Assembly (NCBI RefSeq): GCF_008801575.1
Contig: NZ_VZPL01000052.1
Location: 1-32,664, forward strand
Direction: 5' to 3'
Source: Xanthomonas cissicola
Lineage (GTDB): Bacteria; Pseudomonadota; Gammaproteobacteria; Xanthomonadales; Xanthomonadaceae
DNA: 32,664 nucleotides
Shown: piece by piece, positions 16,501-30,610 of the stretch
Numbering within the stretch: position 1 is the stretch's first letter
Layout of the letters: every line of letters begins with the position of its first letter
The notes under the pieces: model-generated
The model's input: only the letters and a program-made list of their open reading frames with translations
What the model was told of the DNA's origin: nothing
Databases searched by the model: none
Translations under genes and position numbers: made by a program

Positions 16501-16877
16501 GCGCTGCGTAGGCCGTCATCGGCTGCGGGAGCGAACAATTGCAGTGCAGGGCGGGCATCGCCAGGTGCTTGGAGACCTCGCTGATCGCCGAGCCTTGCGC
16601 CGCTCCCAACGGGAAAGCGCTTGCCTCCTCTCCCGTGCGGAGAGAGGGGGCAGGGCGATGGTTGGCAGGGCGAACGGCCCGTCTACCCGGGCCGGGTAGA
16701 TCCCTGCGACGGTGTTGCAGCGCCCACACGTCAGCCGGCTTATCGGAACATTAATAAGCCCTATCACTCTTGGCTTTTGCGTGACGTGATTGCACACTCG
16801 ATAGACCGTGGTGACTGTCGGCGTTGGGCCGGCCGCGCCGATGCGGCCGGCGGATTCCGGTCGTCGGAGAGCCTTGA
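16501..16877. other. petC-sspA intergenic region with two hairpins
   Basis: The 377 bp between petC and sspA contains no gene that I can support. It holds CTCTCC/GGAGAG (16628-16644), a hairpin with a 5-base loop, and TCTACCC/GGGTAGA (16682-16700), a 7-bp stem with loop GGGCC. The first resembles a common Xanthomonas intergenic repeat. A more AT-rich patch at 16740-16800 before sspA probably holds its promoter, but no good -35/-10 pair stands out. GGAGAG precedes the sspA ATG. Confidence 0.5.
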
Positions 16878-17513
16878 ATGGCGACGAGTGTGCGTATGCG
16901 GAATACCTTGACTTTGTTTTCGTCCAACGACGACGTGTTGTGCCACCGGGTTCGTCTGGTCCTGGCGGCGAAAGGGGTGACCTACGACCTGGTGCCGGTC
17001 GACCCGCAAAATCCTCCCGAAGATCTGATCGATCTCAATCCCTATCATTCAGTGCCGACGCTGGTCGAACGCGACCTGGTGCTGTACGCCGCGTCGGTGG
17101 TCAGCGAATACCTGGACGAGCGCTATCCGCATCCGCCGCTGATGCCGGTCGACCCGCTCTCGCGTGCGCGTCTGCGCCTGGCGATGTTGCGCATCGAGCA
17201 TGACTGGGTGCCGCAAGTCCAGGCGATCCAGCTCGGCAACAAGACGCAGGCCGAGGCCGGCCGCAAGCGTCTGAAAGAACTGCTCACCGCATCGGTGCCG
17301 TTGTTCAAGGCCAGCAAATTCTTCCTCAATCCGGAAATGAGTCTGGCCGATTGTGCGATGGCGCCGATCATCTGGCGACTGGACGCGTTGGAAATCAGCC
17401 TGCCCAAGGACGGCAAGGCGATCGAGGATTACGGCAACCGGATCTTCCGCAACCCGGGCTTTATCCGCAGTCTGACCGATCAGGAAAAGAAGCTGCGCGA
17501 TCTGCCGGGCTGA
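16878..17513 (+). CDS. sspA: Stringent starvation protein A (GST-fold RNA polymerase-associated)
   Basis: A 211-residue GST-fold protein of the SspA type. The N-terminal thioredoxin-like domain begins LTLFSSNDDVLCHRVRLVL and contains NPYHSVPTLVERDLVLYAAS. The helical domain includes KFFLNPEMSLADCAMAPIIW. SspA binds RNA polymerase and affects stationary-phase and stress transcription. It lacks a good glutathione-binding catalytic residue, as the family does. The ATG at 16878 has GGAGAG about 6 bases before it; a second in-frame ATG at 16896 is possible. The petABC-sspA-sspB order is common in gamma- and betaproteobacteria. Confidence 0.93.
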   Translation: MATSVRMRNTLTLFSSNDDVLCHRVRLVLAAKGVTYDLVPVDPQNPPEDLIDLNPYHSVPTLVERDLVLYAASVVSEYLDERYPHPPLMPVDPLSRARLRLAMLRIEHDWVPQVQAIQLGNKTQAEAGRKRLKELLTASVPLFKASKFFLNPEMSLADCAMAPIIWRLDALEISLPKDGKAIEDYGNRIFRNPGFIRSLTDQEKKLRDLPG

Positions 17514-17591
17514 TGCGACGGCTGTATGCCAACAGACCGACTTCCGATCGCATGGCCGCCGCGACGGGCCATGTACGGGTAAAATGACGCA

Positions 17592-18032
17592 ATGAGCGAA
17601 GATTTCCCCCGCATGACCAGCCATCGCCCGTACCTGTTGCGGGCCTTGGTCGAATGGATCAACGACAACGGCATGACGCCGCACGTTTTGGTGGATGCCG
17701 GCCTGCCCGGTGTGCAGGTGCCTGCCAGTGCCGTCAAGGACGGTCGCGTCGTCTTGAATATCGCCGAGCGTGCCGTGGTCGGCCTGCAGGTGGACAACGA
17801 AAGCGTGAGCTTCACTGCACGCTTCGGTGGCGTGAGCCATCCGGTGATGGTGCCGATGGCTGCCGTGCTGGCGGTCTATGCGCGCGAAACCGGGCAGGGC
17901 ATGGCGCTGCCGGACGACATCCCCGGCACCAGCAGCGAGCCACCGGATCCGGGCTCGCCACCGCCGAGCGCGCCGACGCCGGACGAGCCGCCCAGCGGTG
18001 GCAAGCGCCCGCATCTTCGCGTGGTGAAGTAA
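17592..18032 (+). CDS. sspB: ClpXP protease specificity-enhancing factor SspB
   Basis: A 146-residue SspB adaptor. The folded domain (RPYLLRALVEWINDNGMTPHV through FGGVSHPVMVPMAAVLAVYAR; given as RPYLLRALVEWINDN and VMVPMAAVLAVYAR) binds ssrA tags. An acidic and Pro-rich linker leads to the C-terminal tail PHLRVVK, the ClpX-docking motif. It delivers stalled-ribosome products to ClpXP. The start is ATG 17592 or ATG 17613 (MTSHRP); neither has a strong ribosome site. TAAAAT at 17580-17585 sits exactly one promoter distance before 17592, so a leaderless start is possible. Confidence 0.93.
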   Translation: MSEDFPRMTSHRPYLLRALVEWINDNGMTPHVLVDAGLPGVQVPASAVKDGRVVLNIAERAVVGLQVDNESVSFTARFGGVSHPVMVPMAAVLAVYARETGQGMALPDDIPGTSSEPPDPGSPPPSAPTPDEPPSGGKRPHLRVVK

Positions 18033-18221
18033 GGACAGCGCACCGCCCCCTGCGCCGCCGCAAGGCGAGTGCAGGCCGGTGTTCGGAATCGGCAGGTGCC
18101 CCAGTAAACTGACGATTCCCGCGTGCCGTCCACGGTCAACGGTGACGGCGCCCCAGGTTCTGCTGGCTGCGGTGAAAGCGGCCAGCGTATGACCTGCAGC
18201 CTCGCCAAGTGGAGGGTTCGA

Positions 18222-18554
18222 TTGCACGTGGAGCGCACCCTTCATGTCGATTGCAGCGCGCCGGATGCGTCCGGCGCACTCGAGGACGCGTACGAGTACG
18301 ACATCTATCGCTTCGTGGACGGCGAGCGTTGTCTGATTGCGCGCAGCTACATCGACACGCCGAGTGAGGCGCATTTTCTCAGCATCGAAATTGCCGGCAA
18401 GTCGCGTCTATTGAAGGATGCCGATCTGCCGGATCCGTTGTGGCTGTTCGCCCGGGCGCAGCTGCGTCGAGAGGGCAAGCTGCAGTTGTGCTGGCTGAGC
18501 GGCAGGGACAATGGCTACGAGCCCGTTCCCGCGGATTCGACGTCTTTGGAATAA
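18222..18554 (+). CDS. Conserved hypothetical small protein downstream of sspB
   Basis: I do not recognise a family for this ~110-residue cytoplasmic protein. It has no signal peptide or membrane segment. It is mildly acidic and contains AYEYDIYRFVDGERCLIARSY and DPLWLFARAQLRREGKLQLCW. TTG 18222 is chosen because GGAGG lies 6 bases before it. ATG 18189 (11 codons longer, weak ribosome site) and GTG 18228 are alternatives. Codon use matches the neighbouring core genes, so it is likely real. Confidence 0.65.
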   Translation: MHVERTLHVDCSAPDASGALEDAYEYDIYRFVDGERCLIARSYIDTPSEAHFLSIEIAGKSRLLKDADLPDPLWLFARAQLRREGKLQLCWLSGRDNGYEPVPADSTSLE

Positions 18555-18746
18555 GTGGCCGGCTGTGTGGAGTGCCGCCGACTGATGCAACGGCCAGCCG
18601 CGTACACAGACGGCGACAGCGCGCAGCGACAGCTCGACGATTGCTGGAATCCATAGGGAAACTGGCGAGCCAATCGCTGTAACCCGGACATGTGAAGCTG
18701 CAGGTATGTCAGGTGTCAGCGCGCACGTGACCTGCAACTGCGCGCC

Positions 18747-19091
18747 TCACTCCAGACGTTCATGCTCCGGGTGCAATGCCCTGACGGTAGCGACCTGCGG
18801 CCCGGTGAAGGCAATCAGTTGATCGCCGCGCAGCACCAGCTTGCCGCTATGGCGATCCACGCCGTCGTAGGAATAGTCGAAGCGGAAGGTGCGCTCGAAG
18901 CCCAGCCAGCCGCTGGGCATCCTGCATACGCGGATATTGGTGGAATGCACGCTCTGGTCCAGCCATTGCACGTCTGCCGCGCGGCAGGCATTGCGGCCAA
19001 GAATGTCGGCGCGTTCGGCAGCCGCGCGCGAGGAGTTCCAGAACGCGAACAGCGCGGCGCCGGCGATCATGAAAAGAATCAGGCTGGGCAT
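18747..19091 (-). CDS. DUF3301 membrane-anchored protein
   Basis: A 114-residue protein with one N-terminal hydrophobic segment (MPSLILFMIAGAALFAFW) followed by a region with the DUF3301 pattern. That pattern includes RAAERADILGRNACRAADVQWLDQSV (in part RAADVQWLDQSV), RTFRFDYSYDGVDRHSGKL and LRGDQLI. The function of this family is unknown. ATG 19091 puts the membrane helix at the N-terminus; a longer form from 19127 is possible but adds a hydrophilic leader. It converges on the 18222-18554 gene. Confidence 0.82.
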   Translation of the reverse strand: MPSLILFMIAGAALFAFWNSSRAAAERADILGRNACRAADVQWLDQSVHSTNIRVCRMPSGWLGFERTFRFDYSYDGVDRHSGKLVLRGDQLIAFTGPQVATVRALHPEHERLE

Positions 19092-19198
19092 GCCGTCAAT
19101 GTGCCACGGCACGTGGCCGACGGACAATCGCCGGGCCGGCGCCGCAGCGTTGCGAAGGCGTCGTCTTGTCGACGGCAGAGGCCGTCACCATTGCGCCA

Positions 19199-19342
19199 AG
19201 AGCGGCTAACAAAACGTAGCGAGCAGCTGTCAGTTGGGCGCGGACGGCGCGCTCAGAACCGGAGTGTACGCGCGGTACATGCCGATTCCGAGCACCGGCC
19301 GCGCCCGCCTCGCGGCTGCGCAGTCGTTTTGTTAGCCGCTCT
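19199..19342. repeat. 144-bp MITE-like palindromic element with perfect 18-bp terminal inverted repeats
   Basis: AGAGCGGCTAACAAAACG (19199-19216) is exactly inverted at 19325-19342. Inside, GGGCGCGG pairs with CCGCGCCC. A central stretch from GCTCAGAACCGG to CCGATTCCGAGC matches its inverse at about 15 of 19 positions around GTGTACGCGCGGTACA. The whole element can therefore fold into one long hairpin. There is no coding capacity. It sits between DUF3301 and lhr, in a 398-bp gap (19092-19489) that also holds a 19-bp tandem duplication. Confidence 0.8.
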
Positions 19343-19431
19343 AAATCGTTCACTACCGGCCTGGCCCGTGGCTTGTCTGGACCGCTGCGTAGCCCCATTG
19401 ATGGTGGTTCCCACCGAGTTACATCCGCGCG

Positions 19432-19469
19432 CCTTGCCGTCATGATGAGCCCTTGCCGTCATGATGAGC
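19432..19469. repeat. Exact tandem duplication of 19 bp just before lhr
   Basis: CCTTGCCGTCATGATGAGC occurs twice without a spacer, 20 bp before the chosen lhr ATG. Each copy carries ATGATG. The duplication changes which upstream ATG is in frame with lhr, so it may alter its translation start. Confidence 0.9.
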
Positions 19470-19489
19470 AATGGTGTCGGGCATTGCCA

Positions 19490-26397
<6,908 letters not shown>

Positions 26398-26408
26398 GAG
26401 AGCGACCA

Positions 26409-26918
26409 ATGACCGCACCGACGCTTGATGTGATGCCCGGCGACGCCGATGTCGCCGCGCAATATCTGACCTTTCAACTGGATGGCGAAACCTTCGCCAC
26501 CAGCATTCTCGGCATTCGCGAGATCATTCAGTACCGCGCTCCCACACCGGTGCCGTCGATGCCGGATTGCGTGCGCGGGGTGATCAATCTACGCGGCGCG
26601 GTGGTGCCGGTGGTGGACCTGCAATCGCGGCTGGGGCGCGCGGACAGCGCGATCGGCAAACGCAGCTGCATCGTGATTCTGGCCACCGAGCAGGCGCAGG
26701 GCACGCAGGTGATTGGGGTGCTGGTGGATGCGGTCAATGCAGTGATCGAACTGGCCGACCAGGACATCGAAGCGGCGCCTTCGTTCGGCACGCATATCCG
26801 CCGCGATCTGCTGCGCGGCATGGGCAAGGTCGGCGAGCGCTTTGTGGTACTGCTGGAGATGGAGCAGGTGCTGCAGGTGGACGAGATCGCCGGAAACACC
26901 GACGCACTGGCGGCCTGA
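26409..26918 (+). CDS. cheW: CheW chemotaxis coupling protein
   Basis: A 169-residue CheW domain protein linking receptors to the CheA kinase. Visible family blocks are YLTFQLDGETFATSILGIRE, VPSMPDCVRGVINLRGAVVP (followed by VVDL) and a C-terminal GERFVVLLEMEQVL. Length is normal. It lies 11 bp after the receptor gene with GAGAG at the receptor stop as ribosome site. It likely shares the sigma-28 promoter. No cheA is in view, so this pair probably feeds a kinase encoded elsewhere. Confidence 0.94.
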   Translation: MTAPTLDVMPGDADVAAQYLTFQLDGETFATSILGIREIIQYRAPTPVPSMPDCVRGVINLRGAVVPVVDLQSRLGRADSAIGKRSCIVILATEQAQGTQVIGVLVDAVNAVIELADQDIEAAPSFGTHIRRDLLRGMGKVGERFVVLLEMEQVLQVDEIAGNTDALAA

Positions 26919-26960
26919 GCGACAGCCGTGCCGCAGGGCGATCGGCGCGGGCTGCGTCGA

Positions 26961-28046
26961 TCAGGCCCGCAGCTGCCACCCGTCGAAGCAATGCACGCGG
27001 TTGCGGCCATCGTCACGCGCCCGCTGCAACGCGTGCCGCGCACGGGCCAGCAAGGTAGCGCTGTCGAGCGAGGTTGGCGTGGCGACATCCACCAGACCTG
27101 CGCTGAGCGTCAGCGGGCCGGTCGGCCAGTGCGCGTCTTCCACCGCCTTGCGCAAGTCTTCGGCAGCAGCAAGGGCTGCAGATGCTGCGGTCGCCGGCAG
27201 CGCCACGCAGAATTGATCGCAGGCCAGGCGCGCCACGATTGCGGCAGGCGGAAGCTGCGCCTCCAGCAATGTAGCGACCTGCAGCAAGGTGGCATCGGCC
27301 GCTGGCGCGCCGGCCTGCAATTTTTGCCGCTTGAAGCCATCCAGTTCGAGCAGCATGAAACCCAGTGGCGCATCCGCGGCGGAGCTGGGCGCATTGGCAA
27401 GCGCGTGCAAGGCGTGCTCCAGCCCGGCGCGATTCCATCGCCCGGTGAGCGCATCGCGCAGTGCATCCAGCTCCACCAGTCGCGCGGCCTGTTGCAGTTC
27501 GAGGGTGCTGACGACTTGCCTGGCCAATGCTTGCAGCGCGTCGCGCTCGGCCACCGACAGTCGCCGCGGAACGCGATCCAGCACACACAGGGTGCCCAGC
27601 GCGATGCCGTCCGGGGTCAACAACGGCGCGCCTGCATAGAAGCGGATCTGCGGCTCGCCTGTCACCAGCGCGTTGCCCACAAACCGCTCGTCCAGATGGG
27701 TGTCGCCGACTTCCATCACCTGATCGGGTTCGAGAATGGCGTGCGCGCAAAACGACAGCTCACGCGGCGTCTCGTTCTGCTGCATGCCGATTCTGGACTT
27801 GAACCACTGGCAATGCGTATCGACCAGCGAGATCAGCGCCATCGGCATCCGGCAGACCGCGGCCGCGATCGAAGTGAACGCGTCGTAGCTCGGCTCCGGT
27901 GAGGTGTCCAGCAGGCGGTAAGCATGCAGTGCCTCCACGCGCTCATCTTCGTTGGCCGGCAGGCGCGCCCCGATCGTGGCGTTGACGCCGCCTGGCAGCA
28001 ACGTTGCGTGGATCAGGTTCAACGCGGGTGCTTCGGGTATCTGCAT
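26961..28046 (-). CDS. GAF domain protein with a degenerate GGDEF domain
   Basis: A 361-residue cytoplasmic protein. The GAF domain (about 50-187) shows ALISLVDTHCQWFKSRIG, RELSFCAHAI and FYAGAPLLTPDGIALGTLCV. The GGDEF-type domain (about 193-355) shows the family's DALTGRWNRAG and LLELDGFK. The signature GGDEF is replaced by ACDQF (275-279), and no RxxD inhibitory site precedes it. Diguanylate cyclase activity is therefore unlikely; a c-di-GMP- or GTP-sensing role, or none, is possible. It is convergent with cheW (42-bp gap), so a link to motility is plausible. ATG 28046 matches the homologous GAF start; longer frames run into non-coding sequence. Confidence 0.88.
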   Translation of the reverse strand: MQIPEAPALNLIHATLLPGGVNATIGARLPANEDERVEALHAYRLLDTSPEPSYDAFTSIAAAVCRMPMALISLVDTHCQWFKSRIGMQQNETPRELSFCAHAILEPDQVMEVGDTHLDERFVGNALVTGEPQIRFYAGAPLLTPDGIALGTLCVLDRVPRRLSVAERDALQALARQVVSTLELQQAARLVELDALRDALTGRWNRAGLEHALHALANAPSSAADAPLGFMLLELDGFKRQKLQAGAPAADATLLQVATLLEAQLPPAAIVARLACDQFCVALPATAASAALAAAEDLRKAVEDAHWPTGPLTLSAGLVDVATPTSLDSATLLARARHALQRARDDGRNRVHCFDGWQLRA

Positions 28047-28349
28047 GCAAAACACCACCGGGAACAAGGCGCCATCAAGGCGATGAGGGTTAATGCGACA
28101 AGGCACTGGCCGATGCGATCGCCACCTTGGCAATGCACTGCTTCCCAGGGCAGCGGCATACCGGCGAGCGCCTGTCAGGATCTTGCCACAGGAGCGGCGT
28201 GGCTGGCCGGCGCCTGCTTCCAGTTCCGCAGACGCAGCATTCTCAGCTGCGCAATAGGGTGCAACGCGCCGCCGGCGATGCAGCACGGGGGTTCCCCGCA
28301 TCAGCGTTGCCGCGGCGCTGCCCGGTGCCAGGCTGCAGGTTTGGCCAAC
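28047..28349. other. 303-bp gap upstream of the GAF-GGDEF gene; nothing recognised
   Basis: This stretch between two minus-strand genes has no supported gene, terminator or repeat. It presumably contains the promoter of the GAF-GGDEF gene, but no convincing -35/-10 pair is seen. Confidence 0.5.
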
Positions 28350-28526
28350 TCACTTTCCCTGACCAGCCTTGCCAGATGGGCGACGGCTCTGCTCGTCGTG
28401 CACCTTCAGATCTTCCTGGCCCGGGCGCTGCTTGGCGGCATCGTCGTGCCGGCGGTCTTGCTGGCTCTCGGTCACGCCGTGCGCATCGTCGGCGACCTCG
28501 TCGGGCTGTTGGTCTTTCTTGCTCAT
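28350..28526 (-). CDS. Small hydrophilic hypothetical protein (58 residues)
   Basis: A 58-residue very polar protein from ATG 28526 (MSKKDQQPDEVADDAHGV), rich in Asp, Gln, Lys and Arg, with no hydrophobic core. It is probably intrinsically disordered. I do not recognise a family, though small proteins of this kind are common in Xanthomonadaceae. The longer form from 28583 adds an unsupported leader. Confidence rests on the frame and composition only. Confidence 0.5.
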   Translation of the reverse strand: MSKKDQQPDEVADDAHGVTESQQDRRHDDAAKQRPGQEDLKVHDEQSRRPSGKAGQGK

Positions 28527-28788
28527 GGTGTGGGTCCGCTGTGGAGTGAAGCCGGACGTTAGCGCGCACGATGTGATCCCCACGCCACGGCGACCGGCCC
28601 GCCTGCACCGCAGGTCGCCCCAAGGCCCCGCTCAAAACGCGCAAGCCCCGGAAACATGACGTTGCCAGGGCGCGTGCGTTTGACTCGATGGTGGGCGGAA
28701 GGCTCCCGAATAATACCTGCAAGTGACTGTAATGCAATAGGTATTTCCGATGCGGTGAGCGCTGTTACCGCCATAGCTACCGCCAAGC
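28527..28788. other. Probable left border region of the integrated element
   Basis: There is no gene here. The sequence changes from host-like GC-rich DNA to a more mixed composition around 28,700. AATACCT (28712-28718) and AGGTATT (28739-28745) form a 7-bp inverted repeat with a 20-bp spacer. It could be a binding site for the adjacent AlpA-like (excisionase-type) protein or a core-site arm. No tRNA fragment or direct repeat could be recognised. Confidence 0.35.
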
Positions 28789-29022
28789 TCATGCGGCTAG
28801 GCCCTGCGTACCATTGCGTGCGTCTACCGCTGCACTCATCCATGCGGCCACTTCGGTGGAGACCCAAGCGGCAATGTTGCCACCGGGGAATTGTACTGGC
28901 TTCGGGAACTTGCCCGCAGCGGCCCATGCATAGAGCGTTGACTTGCTGACGCCGACGGTCGCGAGGACCTCGGGCAAGCGCATGAAGTGATACGGCAATG
29001 TCGTCTGTGGTTGAATCGTCAT
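28789..29022 (-). CDS. AlpA-family DNA-binding protein (phage/island regulator or excisionase)
   Basis: A 77-residue MerR-like winged-helix protein. The HTH is visible as RLPEVLATVGVSKSTLYAW (15-33), followed by KFPKPVQFPGGNIAAWVSTE and a final helix (VAAWMSAAVDARN). AlpA proteins activate integrase/excision genes of P4-like elements. ATG 29022 has AAGGA 4 bases upstream. It overlaps by 4 bp (ATGA) the stop of a short upstream ORF, and a strong hairpin lies 18 bp before it, implying coupled translation. Confidence 0.9.
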   Translation of the reverse strand: MTIQPQTTLPYHFMRLPEVLATVGVSKSTLYAWAAAGKFPKPVQFPGGNIAAWVSTEVAAWMSAAVDARNGTQGLAA

Positions 29023-29213
29023 GGCTTCCTTGAAATGAGAAAGGCCCGCTGCATAAGGTTGCAGCGAGCCTTTTGGTTAGTGTGGTGCCTGCCGTTGGCA
29101 GCTTTCCCCGGAGGGGGCGGCATGGGGGCGGCTGGGCCTTGCATGATTGAAGTGACTGCCGCGTAATTTCGCGACGAAAATCTTGTTTCCTCTCCCGCCG
29201 GCAGAGCGGTCAA
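29019..29213 (-). CDS. Short leader ORF overlapping alpA (candidate, 64 residues)
   Basis: This frame runs from TTG 29213 to a TGA that overlaps the alpA ATG by 4 bases. The peptide has a Pro-rich stretch (PMPPPPGKAANGRHHTNQ) and a basic C-terminus (QRAFLISRKP). It resembles small ORFs found before alpA in other elements, but I cannot name a family with certainty. The start is uncertain (TTG, or later ATGs at MQG or MPP). The hairpin at 29040-29074 lies inside its last codons, so ribosomes finishing it would unfold the hairpin and could reinitiate on alpA. Only 15 bp separate it from the parB-like stop. Confidence 0.4.
   Translation of the reverse strand: MTALPAGEETRFSSRNYAAVTSIMQGPAAPMPPPPGKAANGRHHTNQKARCNLMQRAFLISRKP
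29040..29074. promoter_or_regulatory. 14-bp stem-loop in the alpA leader (possible attenuator/bidirectional terminator)
   Basis: AAAGGCCCGCTGCA (29040-29053) pairs with TGCAGCGAGCCTTT (29060-29073) with one mismatch and a 6-base loop. On the plus strand it is followed by TTTT, an intrinsic-terminator form. On the minus strand it lies between the leader ORF body and the alpA ribosome site. It could stop transcription entering from the left, or gate alpA expression by coupling to leader translation. Confidence 0.6.
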
Positions 29214-29228
29214 ATCAGGCCGGGGCTG

Positions 29229-30140
29229 TCAGTTGTCCAGATGTGCCGGTTGCGCTGGGACAGCGGGTGTCCTAATTGGGACAGGGCGGCATGGTGGTGG
29301 GCTGAAGTGAGCAAGAAGCTCCACCGATGCGAGTTGATCTGTGGCATTGACCTCGTCGTTCGCCAGCATTTCAAGCGCTCTGGCGCGCACGGCTGGGGAT
29401 GAGCCATCCACGAGCTTAACTATGTGACGGGCAACCCTCTCCGCATCCCGGTCTAGCTGCTGCTGGTCGGAGCTAGGCAGGCTTGTTTGCCAGGGGTTCT
29501 TTGCTTCGCGTACATGTCGCCACCTCGGCCAACCCGTGCCGGGGTCTATCGCCAGCGCGTGGAACTCTGCAGCGATGACGTGCGGCATATTGGTGAGCAT
29601 GCTGCTTACCGTGCTCTTGCTAATGCCAAATCGAGCGGCGATAGAGCGTAAAGACTCCCCGCTAGGAAGCTCGATAGCTCCTCTATGTGTTAGATCTGCA
29701 AGGTATTGCCAAGCCGCGTCCCGGCGCTGCTCGTTGTGAAGGGCGAGCGATCTGCCGGTGCAGTTGACCAGTTTGGAAACAACCAGGGCAGTCCGCCAAT
29801 CTAACGCCAGAACACATGCCGGAACTTGCTGTCTGCCTGCTTGCTGGTAAGACATCAGGCGGTGGTGACCATCCACCAGATACAAACCAGTTTCTACCGG
29901 CTCGGCGCTACCGATGTCGGCGAGCCAAACTGGATCAAGCTGCTTATCCTCCGTCGCTTCCAGTACTAAGCGAAGCGTTGCGACGTGTTGCTCGCTGCTT
30001 TCCTCGGCTCGCCCTTTGTCCTTAAACGGCACCAAGCGGGCAACGCGTGGTTGCAGGGCGTCGTGGGTTCGTATGTCGCCCATCGGGATCAGGCGAGGGG
30101 GAGCATGTCTGAACGTCTGCATCACCGCGTCATATTTCAT
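29229..30140 (-). CDS. ParB/Srx-domain DNA-binding protein of an integrative element
   Basis: A 303-residue protein with an N-terminal ParB-nuclease-like domain containing LYLVDGHHRLMSYQQAG (GHHR at 91-94) and AGRQQVPACVLAL. A helix-turn-helix follows: SLRSIAARFGISKSTVSSML (163-182). The C-terminus has a helical part and a Pro-rich tail. There is no partner ParA, so it is more likely an island regulator or DNA-processing factor than a plasmid-partition protein; ParB-fold CTPase or nuclease activity cannot be judged. ATG 30140 has a perfect AAGGAG 6 bases upstream. It is the first gene of the parB-leader-alpA unit. The 200-bp gap 30141-30340 is AT-richer and probably contains its promoter. Confidence 0.85.
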   Translation of the reverse strand: MKYDAVMQTFRHAPPRLIPMGDIRTHDALQPRVARLVPFKDKGRAEESSEQHVATLRLVLEATEDKQLDPVWLADIGSAEPVETGLYLVDGHHRLMSYQQAGRQQVPACVLALDWRTALVVSKLVNCTGRSLALHNEQRRDAAWQYLADLTHRGAIELPSGESLRSIAARFGISKSTVSSMLTNMPHVIAAEFHALAIDPGTGWPRWRHVREAKNPWQTSLPSSDQQQLDRDAERVARHIVKLVDGSSPAVRARALEMLANDEVNATDQLASVELLAHFSPPPCRPVPIRTPAVPAQPAHLDN

Positions 30141-30270
30141 TGCTGTCTCCTTGTAAGTGCTTATCGGAGACGCGCTCAGCTTCCTGGGCTTACTGCCATC
30201 TAATGGAAGACTGCTACTTCTTAGTGCTGAAGGTACGCGCCGACAGAAGATGCCTTCCTCTGCTGTATGG

Positions 30271-30285
30271 GTACCAAAATGATAC
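30271..30285. promoter_or_regulatory. Near-palindrome upstream of the parB-like gene
   Basis: GTACCA-AAA-TGATAC matches its own inverse at five of six positions per arm, in the AT-rich gap between the parB-like gene and the XRE gene. It is a candidate operator, for example for the neighbouring XRE repressor. Confidence 0.3.
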
Positions 30286-30340
30286 GGCCTTCAAGATCAA
30301 TGACTTGCTATACCGACTATCGCAGCGGATATGGCTAGGG

Positions 30341-30589
30341 CTACCCAGGGCTAGAGGCAGATGGGGGTTCTAGCAACGAGGTTGGATGCACGCCCAGCGC
30401 CTCGGCGAGGCGGTAGATGTTCAACAGTGCGATGTTGCGCTGCCCACGTTCGACGCCGCCTAGGTAGCTGCGCGCCAACCCGCTCTCCAAGGCGAGACGC
30501 TCCTGGGAGAGTCCCTTGGCCTTACGGACTTCGGCAAGTCGCAGCCCAAACACGGCGCGGGGATCGGTGGGCATCGATTTCTCTGGCAT
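30341..30589 (-). CDS. XRE-family helix-turn-helix regulator
   Basis: An ~82-residue single-domain Cro/CI-type regulator: LRLAEVRKAKGLSQERLALE, SGLARSYLGGVERGQRN (recognition helix region) and LAEALGVHPTSLLEPP. It resembles the small C (controller) proteins of restriction-modification systems and repressors of mobile elements. No restriction genes are seen here. The start may be ATG 30589, ATG 30574 (MPTDPRAVFG, the best fit to homologues) or TTG 30610. None has a clear Shine-Dalgarno. Three 15-bp repeats begin just upstream, a likely operator. Confidence 0.88.
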   Translation of the reverse strand: MPEKSMPTDPRAVFGLRLAEVRKAKGLSQERLALESGLARSYLGGVERGQRNIALLNIYRLAEALGVHPTSLLEPPSASSPG

Positions 30590-30610
30590 GAGAGAACGAT
30601 GCAGTTGCAA

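Noticed and set aside
17049..18374. A 441-codon open frame antisense to sspA-sspB
   Set aside because: Arises from codon bias of the two real genes; no supporting motif.
29229..30140. ParB-like gene as a plasmid or chromosome partition system
   Set aside because: No ParA partner and no parS-like sites recognised; it sits with alpA in a mobile element.
30341..30589. Controller protein of a restriction-modification system
   Set aside because: No methyltransferase or endonuclease gene in the neighbourhood.
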